From Hemibagrus wyckioides (taxonomy: Eukaryota > Chordata > Actinopteri > Siluriformes > Bagridae), in assembly GCF_019097595.1 (NCBI RefSeq), contig NC_080716.1, positions 12,940,901 through 13,004,900 on the forward strand: 64,000 bases of DNA, given 5' to 3'. Below, in pieces: positions 57,001 to 64,000 of the stretch. The stretch's first letter is position 1. Every line of letters starts with the position of its first letter. Position numbers and translations under genes: made by a program. The notes under the pieces are model-generated. The model made no database searches. It was not told the DNA's origin and worked only from the letters and a program-made list of their open reading frames with translations.

Positions 57001-57766
57001 TTATATGTGGGAGTACTTTATAAACCTGCACGCTGAGTGCATAGATACAGATTTCGCCTTGCTTAAGCATAGCATGTAGTGATGAGTCTTTCGCGATTCT
57101 TTGTAGCGAACGAGAAGAGCCGAGTCCCGTCGGAGAGAGCCGAATCTTCAGCCGCTCCTGCTCAGAATTTCATGCGAGCAGGGGCAGGACTTTATTTTGA
57201 TGGGCACACCATGCGGCCAATCACATACCATTATGTGAAAAAAGGAAGGGGGTGGACGCTCGGAGTGTAGTGTAGCGCGTCGGAACAAAGAGAAGAAATA
57301 TTAAACAATAGTAACTGTGTATTTTTTGTAACAGAAAAAAAATGTATAAAACAAAATAAAAAATTGCTTACCAACACACAAATCATTCATAATTGCTAAA
57401 TTACGCTGAAGCAGAAGGCTCCGGAGTGATACTAAATGAAGAGCCATTTGGGAGTCGGCTCTTCTTAGGGAGCCGAGCCAAAAGAGCCGAATCTTTGAAA
57501 ATCCTATCACTAATAGTATATTCATTAGTTGTTCTTTACCACGGTCCTCTCCCGCTGGTCTTCTTGGCTCCCCCTTTGTGTTTCCCGGCGTTGTGCTGGC
57601 CGATTCTCCTCTCGGGGTTCACAGTGAATCCGATATAAATGCGTCCCTTAAATTTGGGGTTGGTGCAGTACAACATGTACACCCCATAAAAGCTCTCCAC
57701 CTCCACAACCATTATAATACACACACCTCTCAAATCCAGCAGGCTGCAAATATCATTGGTTTCCAC
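54063..57766 (-). CDS. slx1: SLX1, structure-specific endonuclease catalytic subunit (5 exons, 278 aa)
   Basis: Catalytic subunit of the SLX1-SLX4 nuclease, which cleaves Holliday junctions and flaps in the nucleus. Exons in transcript order: 57766-57540, 56180-56129, 55499-55179, 54415-54209 and 54092-54063 sum to 837 nt in phase. The GIY-YIG nuclease domain is in exons 1-3: [27 protein letters not shown] (catalytic Arg region), [20 protein letters not shown], and [16 protein letters not shown] (metal-binding Glu). The C-terminal RING-type zinc finger follows: CLLC, CFHPSC, CHLICLA, CPGC. The tail GHWADELQI matches the short last exon of the vertebrate gene. Length is close to human SLX1 (275 aa). 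An internal ATG at 57712 ([10 protein letters not shown]) is an alternative start giving 260 aa. It lies head-to-head with bola2; a hAT-like MITE fills part of intron 1. Confidence 0.94.
54508..54575 (+). repeat. Partial SINE
   Basis: GTGGGGTTCAAACCTTGAGCAAGATCCTTAACTC...TCTGCTCCAGGGGTGCC corresponds to the B-box and middle region of the SINE at 63783-64000. In slx1 intron 3. Confidence 0.6.
57071..57516. mobile_element. hAT-like MITE in slx1 intron 1
   Basis: Ends resemble each other as inverted repeats (TAGTGATGAGTCTTTCGCGATTC against the complement of GAATCTTTGAAAATCCTATCACTA). Subterminal repeats of the GAGCCGA / AAGAGCCGA type occur near both ends, as is common for hAT non-autonomous elements in fish. 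No coding capacity. A target-site duplication could not be confirmed. The right end stops about 22 bp from the slx1 exon 1 donor. Confidence 0.65.
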
Positions 57767-58488
57767 AGCAACACTGCATCATGACAAACTAGACCGAGGT
57801 CTACCCTAAATATAAGAGTGAAAGAGAAATAATTTAAGAAACTGTGCATTACCTTTCCTATTTTCTGCCTACCCGAGACATTATATCACTTGAACCAGTC
57901 CTTTAGTTTGAAAACAATCCTCTTTGATGCATTTTCGGTTTATTAGTGCTTCTCAGATATCGCCTGACAATTTCATAATAAAAATTATACGGACTTAGAA
58001 CATGAAATACAACACTTAAATTCATAGACGTTTCAGAATGATTCTTTTTATTGATTCGTGTAAAAAAAATAAAATTCCTTTTATTTACTTTTAACTATTA
58101 TATTTTTACATTGGGCAACTAAGTAGGTGCCTATACATTTAAAGGACCCCCGGTCTTCCCAGCGTTAGAAATGAATGGATCTGATTGGCTTGAGAGAAGA
58201 TGAATAGGCGGCCTCTCAGTGTGTCTCAAATCACAACTAGAGCGTCACTATAGTGCACTACATGCAGCGTGGAAAGTATTATCTCATGCCCTATGTAGTG
58301 CACCTACATAGGAATCAGGATGTTATTTGTGATGCGAATTACGCTTGTTTTCGACGGTGTCACCCTCTTTCTTGTTGATTCCTCCCCCTTTAACTCAAAC
58401 CGGTAGTGAAGCGAACATTTTTTTTTGTTTGTTTTATTCACTGTATTCCCACTTTGTGCTTTAATTTCATTTAGTATTTTAAGAAGAA
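57767..58488. promoter_or_regulatory. Divergent slx1 / bola2 promoter region
   Basis: About 720 bp between the two start codons on opposite strands. It includes a GTGCACTACAT-type palindromic short repeat around 58252-58312. No clear TATA box. Confidence 0.45.
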
Positions 58489-59911
58489 ATGGCAATTACC
58501 AAGGATCACATTCGGGAAAAGCTGATAGCAGAACTTGGTGCAATACACGTGGTATGTTTCAGCTGATAGCTCGATTGTGATCTACTAGTCACCTCCGTAT
58601 TACCCTTATCACTGCAGCACTGTTATAACACTGCAGGCTTGCTGTATATTTACAAAACCTGGGTTCTGTTTCAGGACGTAGAAGACACATCTCCCAACAG
58701 ATGCGCTACAAGCTTTAAGGTGCTTGTAGTGTCACCTCAGTTTGAAGGAAAGCCACTGTTGCAGAGACACAGGTAAAGCATTCAAACTGCTGGGAACGCA
58801 ACCATTTACAGAGGCTTCCTTCTGTATAATACAGGGAACGTCTTCTGGAAGACACCAGATTATAGGGATTAGAAATCATTACTCCTTCCACTATTATAAA
58901 GTCAAAACAGCACTAGATGTGTTGAAAGGATGTTCAGTCTGCAGTTACAGCTGCACTTCTTATGTACACGTCTACATGATCTACTAAAGCAGGTGTGAGA
59001 CCTGGGTATAAGTGTTCATTAATATGGAGCATAATTCTCTGGATTGGAGATACACTATATTGCCAAAGGTTTTGGGACACCCCTCCAAATCATTGAATTC
59101 AGGTGTTGTTTTTCAGGGGTTGGGCTTGGCCCCTTAGTTCCAGTGAAAGGAACAAATTCATGCTCCCAACTTTGTGGGAGCAGTTTGGCTGACCTGCACA
59201 GAGTCCTGACCTCAACCTGATAGAACACCTTTGGGATGAATTAGAGCGGAGACTGCGAGCCAACGTCAGTGTCCGACCTCTAGAGGAATGGTCAAAAATT
59301 CCCATAAACACACTTCTAATCCTTGTGGAAAGCCTTCCCAGAAGATTTGATGCTGTTATAGTTGCAAAGGGTGGGCCAACTCCATATTACATTCATGTGC
59401 ATGTAAAGGCAGGTGTCCCAGTTTTGGCCTGGCTCACAGTCCCCTCTCTAATTCATCCCAAAGGTGTTCTATCAGGTTGAGGTCAGGACTCTGTGCAGGC
59501 CAGTCCACTCCAAACTCACTCATCCATGTCTTTATGGACCTTGCTTTGTGCACTGGTGTACAGTCATGTTGGAACAGGAAGGGGTCATCCCCAAACTCCC
59601 ACAAAGTTGGGAGCATGAAATTGTCCAAAATGTCTTGGTATGCTGAAGCATTAAGAGTTCCTTTCACTGGAACTAAGGGGTCAAGTCCAGCCCCTAAGTC
59701 CATTTGGAGGGGTGTCCCAAAACGTTTGAAAATATAGTGTATATGTGGTTATTAATGGAAAATGACTACATTAAATAACCCCATGTTTTTGTATATATTT
59801 TTTTTCCCCAGAATGGTGAACACTTGCCTGGCTACTGAGCTGAAAGAGATACATGCTTTTGAGCAGAAGACCTTAACGCCAGAGCAGTGGGAAAAGCAGA
59901 AACAGCAGTGA
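58489..59911 (+). CDS. bola2: BOLA2, BolA family Fe-S assembly factor (3 exons, 86 aa)
   Basis: Small cytosolic BolA-fold protein that binds monothiol glutaredoxin GLRX3 and shares a [2Fe-2S] cluster for cytosolic iron-sulfur protein assembly. Exons 58489-58551, 58675-58772 and 59812-59911 total 261 nt with all phases agreeing. The sequence begins MAITKDHIREKL and contains VEDTSPNRCATSFKVLVVSP (the conserved Cys), FEGKPLLQRHRMVN and EIHAFEQKTLTPEQW (cluster His), ending EKQKQQ. The length matches the human protein (86 aa). AATAAA at 60045-60050 is the likely polyadenylation signal. Intron 2 contains an inverted Tc1 family B composite. Adjacency to slx1 is conserved with mammals. Confidence 0.96.
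59051..59741. mobile_element. Tc1-like family B, head-to-head inverted composite
   Basis: From 59051 the element reads inward on + from its left terminus (TACACTATATTGCCAAAGG) with an internal deletion, through the catalytic-half DNA to the internal sequence near 59425. From about 59430 the same family reads on - and ends at 59741 with the same left-type terminus. The - part still reads [60 protein letters not shown] and PDLNLIEHLWDELERGL. Both outer ends are therefore left termini. Intron 2 of bola2. Confidence 0.85.
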
Positions 59912-60189
59912 CATAGACACATACACACTGTTTGCAGTTTCCTCATACTAATGTTTGTTTGACCTTCATTTTCATTTAAATAGTTCATTTAAACACACTT
60001 TGCCTTTTTCATCAGTGTGAGCTACAGTGCAATTAGTGACAACAAATAAATGTTTCATATCATCATTTGTCAGCCTGGAACAGATGTGATGGTGTGACTT
60101 TTATTTTCATTTTAGCCTATTTGATCTTTGAGGCTCTGTGCTGTCAGTGAACCATTTGTGATGCATTTAAATTGGAACTTTTAATGAAT

Positions 60190-60400
60190 TCATTCATCTT
60201 CTGTAAACACTTTATCCTGGTGGATCTGGAACCTATCCCAGGATCTCAATCTGGGTTGCTAGTCTATTGCAGCATCACAGACACACACACACACACACAC
60301 CATACTCACACAAATTTGCACATTTATTCAAAGTTTAGAATCACTAGTTAACCTACTAGCATCATGATGGAAGGTTGAGGGAAACCTGAGCTCATGATTT
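60190..60400 (+). repeat. Dispersed teleost repeat with (AC)n
   Basis: CATCTTCTGTAAACACTTTATCCTGG...GGATCTGGAACCTATCCCAGG followed by an (AC)n run at 60280-60301 and CACTAGTTAACCTACTAGCATC. This is the same class as 24418-24640. Confidence 0.55.
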
Positions 60401-60404
60401 GGTC

Positions 60405-60870
60405 TACACTGGTCAAGCATAACATTATGACCACCTGCCTAATATTGTGTTGGTCCCCCTTTGCTGCCAAAACAGCACTGACCTGTCGAAGGCTTGGACT
60501 CCACTAGATCCCTGAAGGTGTGCTGTGGTATCTGGCACCAAGATGTTAGCAGCAGATCCTTTAAGTCCTGTAAGTTGCGAGGTGGGGGTACACTTTTTGA
60601 TAGATACTGACCACTGCCGACCGGGAACACCCCACAAGAGCTGCAGTTTTGGAGATGCTTCGATCCAGTCGGCTAGCCATCACATTGGCCCTTGTCAAAC
60701 TCGCTCAAATCCTTACGCTTGTCCATTTTTCCTGCTTCTAACACATCAACTTTGAGGACAGAATGTTCACTTGCTGCCTAATATATCCCACCCACTAACA
60801 GGGGCCATGATGAGGAGATAATCAGTGTTATTCACTTCACCTCTCAGTGCTCATAATGTTATGCCTGAAC
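60405..60870 (-). mobile_element. Tc1-like family A element
   Basis: Left terminus TACACTGGTCAAGCATAACATTATGACC; right end near GCTCATAATGTTATGCCTG. On - the HTH half is present with a frameshift. The catalytic half is absent. Downstream of bola2. Confidence 0.87.
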
Positions 60871-62120
60871 CCTGTTGTGGCCTGAGTCCAGGTTCAGACT
60901 CCAGGTTCCATTTGACTTTGTGTAGGATAAACCCTACAGAAATTGGATGGCTGGATGGTTTTCAGTGTGTCACAAATCTAATGTGTGGGATCAAAAGAAA
61001 GAAATCTAGGAAGTTACACTACTTTTGTCATTTTAAAAAGCAATTGCCTTCTGAGGCATGCATTAAAGATTTTCCTTTACACTGTGGAACGTTTGCCATA
61101 TGTCTCTAACAAAACGCTGTTTATTATGTTTCAAATAAATGGAACGGCTCAGTGAAATGCAGTGGCTTGGATTGCTTTTTCCATGGTGGATAATATCCAC
61201 TACTGACACACATACAGCATTTAAACCTCTGCTGCGTGTTTTGCACTGACAAGATGGCAAAAATGATGCAAGAGCAATGCAACAAAGGCTTTGTTCTTAG
61301 GTGTGAAGCATTGTCATCAATGTCAAAGATGAAATGCAAAGCACGGGTGGTATCGCATTTCATTTTTGACACGAGGACACTGTGTCCCCCCCCTAAGTGT
61401 TATTGCTTTTTTGATCTGGCACAAAATCTGATGTATGCAAGCCAAATTGCGGCTACGGTAAACAGATTTTTAAGTCTTTCCCTCACATCGACCTAAACCA
61501 CTGCTTCTATGGAAACTACAAAACATACATGCCTCATTAGGTATCTTGTAAGGAAAATCTGTTTAAGCTGAAATGAAGAAGGAAGCCTTAAAATGTTAAG
61601 GTACATAATGATCTTGTGTAATCAAAACAATTTCTGAGATGGCGGCATGTCCAGATGCCCTGCACTCCTCATAATGATGCTATTTTCCATTAGTTACTCA
61701 GGCAGCTGCTGCATTTACATTTACCTAACACAAAGCCTTGTGATTGGGAAGTAATTCATTGTACTTGTGCAATGACAAAACTTGCATCCCATTCCATTTA
61801 AAGATAATAAATCTGCTGTTCTTATCACATGAAGTCTCATTTTTACAGAACAGGTATAAGCAAAATCTTTTGTGCTTTCAAACACATGCTCATTCTGAAC
61901 CAGTGTGTGAACAGATTTCATTGGGGGAATGTCACAATGAGTCAAATGCCTCTTAATGAACTCACAGTATGAGAGATAAGGAGAGTGGGGACATTTGCAG
62001 AGAGTATGTACGTAAGACCACATGTCAACCCATAACACTTTAATGAGTCATGAGTTCTGTTCATGTGGAAAATGACAACTTGTGGGTGAAGGACAAGAGA
62101 CAGATTAACTGTTCATCCAT
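60871..62120. other. Intergenic, no gene recognised
   Basis: No exon-like or repeat structure stands out. Confidence 0.4.
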
Positions 62121-62130
62121 CTCCATCCAT

Positions 62131-62316
62131 CTCTCTCTCTCCCTCTCTCTCTCTCTCCCCCCCTCTCTCCCTCTCTGTCCCTCTCTCTCTCTCTCGTTCT
62201 CTCTCTCTCTCTCCCTCTCTGTCCCTCTCTCTCTCTCGTTCTCGCTCTCTCTCTCTCTCGCTCTCTCTCTCTCATTCTCTCTCTCTCTCTCTCTTGCTCT
62301 CTCTCTCTCTCTCCCT

Positions 62317-62360
<44 letters not shown>

Positions 62361-62399
62361 CTCTCATTCTCTCTCTCTCGTTCTCTCATTTTCTCTCTC

Positions 62400-62441
<42 letters not shown>

Positions 62442-62470
62442 TCTCTCTCTCTCTCTCACTCACTCACTCT
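62131..62470. repeat. Long interrupted (TC)n tract
   Basis: About 340 bp of almost pure pyrimidine, mainly CTCTCT with CCCTCTCTGTCC and CTCGTTCTC variants, suggesting higher-order repetition of about 30-60 bp units. It generates long but meaningless SLSLSL and RERERE frames. Confidence 0.95.
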
Positions 62471-62830
62471 GTGTGTGTCCAGCTGTCAGCCCTTCTACAA
62501 ATGGCACTATGCAAACTACAAACAATCCCTTTAACTATTCATGCCTCTTGAGGCAAAAAGACCTCAATGTCACTGAATCCATAGCTTTCCATGATTCACT
62601 ATATGAAAAGAAATCTACCAAAAATCTCTAAAAATAGGTATATTGCATTCTTTGGAACAAATCCATTTATATTTGCTTAATGTTCATCTTGCCCTCAAGC
62701 TTGATCATTAAAAAGACATAAAAGCATGGTAGTGAGCCACAGAGTACTTATCATTTATAATCCATTAACACAACCCTGAGCAGTGTTGCCTCATTCACAG
62801 ATCACACAGTTATTAACAAACCGTTGATCT

Positions 62831-62864
<34 letters not shown>

Positions 62865-63782
62865 TTTCAGATGTGTGTTTGGCTGTTCTGCCATTATATG
62901 CAACTACAGGTAAGGCTTCTACTTTTAATGTTACAAGCAAAATAAATTGGTATCCCAAACCTGAAATAATAGCCCTGTATCACAATGTGTCACTGAAGCT
63001 TATCTAGTTTATGTACTTGCTAGTCTGATCACATACTTCCACATATTTGGTGATGTTCCAAATGGGCAGTCACTTGAGAAAATGTGATGCAGGCTCTCAC
63101 AGGGGCGCACAAGAAGCATTATAATAACAGCAAATAATACCATATGCAAAAGCCTAGTTACTATAAATAAACAGACACGTTGATAGATACACCCTTAGCA
63201 AAAACCTTGTGGTTTTTAAGACACTTCATACATTAAGCATGACGTTTGTTTTACCTGTACTGTATGCGGTTTTAATTTCATGTAAATATTTTTTACAACA
63301 TTAAAATTTAATGTGATTTTATGTGATTTTCTCACATGATTTTGTATGGCATGTGGCCTGGAATGAAGGTGCATGAATTTATTCCTAATGAATCCCCCCA
63401 CTCTCACCTTCTCCTTATTCCCTCAATGAGGCTATCCAGGGAGGAGAGGATTCTTGACCCTGGAGGATACGAATTTGTAAAATTCCTGCAAACTTCCCTC
63501 AGACTGAAGAATCTGCTCGGATGAGTAGTGAAACATTTCAATCTAAAAAAAAAATAAAATAAGTCCAGTTAATATGACTCAACTTCCAGATAACTGCACC
63601 TGGATGACTGAGAATCTTCACAGACATGGCATGTGGCTTTATTTCACACGATTTTCTCACATGAATTAATTTTCACATGCAGTTAAATAGTGTCATGTTT
63701 ATGTCAACGTGCAATTTCGCTTTCATGTGAGCTTTATTATTCAAATAAGCACATGTGAAAAGTGTTCACTGACATTGATTGA
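62471..63782. other. Intergenic with an (AC)n tract
   Basis: Contains (AC)n at about 62833-62862. No gene or RNA gene is recognised. Confidence 0.45.
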
Positions 63783-64000
63783 GGGGCGGTGGTGGCTCAA
63801 GTGGTTAAGGCTCTGGGTCATTGACTGGAAGATCAGGGGTTCAAGCCCCAGCACCGCCAAGTTGCCACTGTTGGGCCCTTGAGCAAGGCCCTTAACCCTC
63901 TCTGCTCCAGGGGCGCCTTATCATGGCTGACCCTGTGCTCTGACCCCAACCTCCAAGGATGGGATATGCGAAGAAAGAATTTCACTGTGCTCTAATATAT
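63783..64000 (+). mobile_element. tRNA-derived SINE, nearly complete, running to the window edge
   Basis: The head GGTGGCTCAAGTGGTTAAGG matches a pol III A box and GGTTCAAGCCCC a B box, spaced about 35 bp apart as in a tRNA. The body follows (GGGCCCTTGAGCAAGGCCCT, TCTGCTCCAGGGGCGCC), then the tail GGGATATGCGAAGAAAGAAT. The same family appears at 32172-32347 and 54508-54575. Confidence 0.85.

Noticed and set aside
57079..57270. 63-codon frame starting [14 protein letters not shown]
   Set aside because: Lies wholly within the hAT-like MITE in slx1 intron 1, on the opposite strand to the gene; no domain.
62050..62631. Long open frames rich in SLSL or RERE repeats across the TC tract
   Set aside because: Both strands are open only because a dinucleotide repeat lacks stop codons; no start context, splice site or family similarity.
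63783..63860. Possible tRNA gene (A and B boxes present)
   Set aside because: The tRNA-like head runs into a SINE body shared with copies at 32172 and 54508, and no complete cloverleaf can be formed by eye.

Overview
The window is vertebrate nuclear DNA from a teleost fish. It shows intron-rich genes with GT-AG splice sites, AT-rich non-coding DNA, several Tc1/mariner families, a hAT-like MITE, tRNA-derived SINEs and long microsatellites. The repeat mix suggests an otophysan, possibly a catfish, but this is inference. Gene models were built by hand by joining ORF segments across splice sites and checking codon phase at every junction. Family names come from remembered protein families, not from a database search.

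Layout: (1) 1-2222, the 3' exons of AMDHD1 (imidazolonepropionase, histidine breakdown) on +. (2) 3000-12388, a complete 15-exon RADX gene on -, tail-to-tail with AMDHD1. (3) 12859-30832, a 30-exon gene on + encoding a NACHT/WD40 protein of about 1,940 residues related to NWD1/NWD2, head-to-head with RADX across about 470 bp. (4) 33077-37680, a six-exon CD68-like mucin/LAMP protein on +. (5) 39800-50758, an MS4A-type four-transmembrane cluster: one dead copy (39975-40356) and two intact seven-exon paralogues (41620-45127 and 46904-50758). (6) 54063-57766, SLX1 on -, head-to-head with BOLA2 (58489-59911, +), a pairing also known from mammals. (7) 60051-64000 is gene-poor, with a Tc1-type element, a long TC tract, an AC tract and a SINE.

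The genes do not form one pathway. RADX and SLX1 act in genome stability (single-stranded DNA binding at forks; structure-specific nuclease). AMDHD1 is metabolic and BOLA2 acts in cytosolic Fe-S trafficking. CD68-like and MS4A-like products are typical of myeloid and other immune cells. The NACHT/WD protein is a predicted STAND-type ATPase.

Most of the non-genic sequence is transposon debris. Family A is Tc1-like, has termini reading close to TACACTGATCAGGCATAAC, and keeps only the helix-turn-helix half of a transposase (seven copies). Family B is Tc1-like, has termini close to TACACTATATTGCCAAAAG, and keeps only the catalytic half (four copies, two rearranged into inverted fold-back structures). 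Single remnants of other Tc1 lineages lie in introns.
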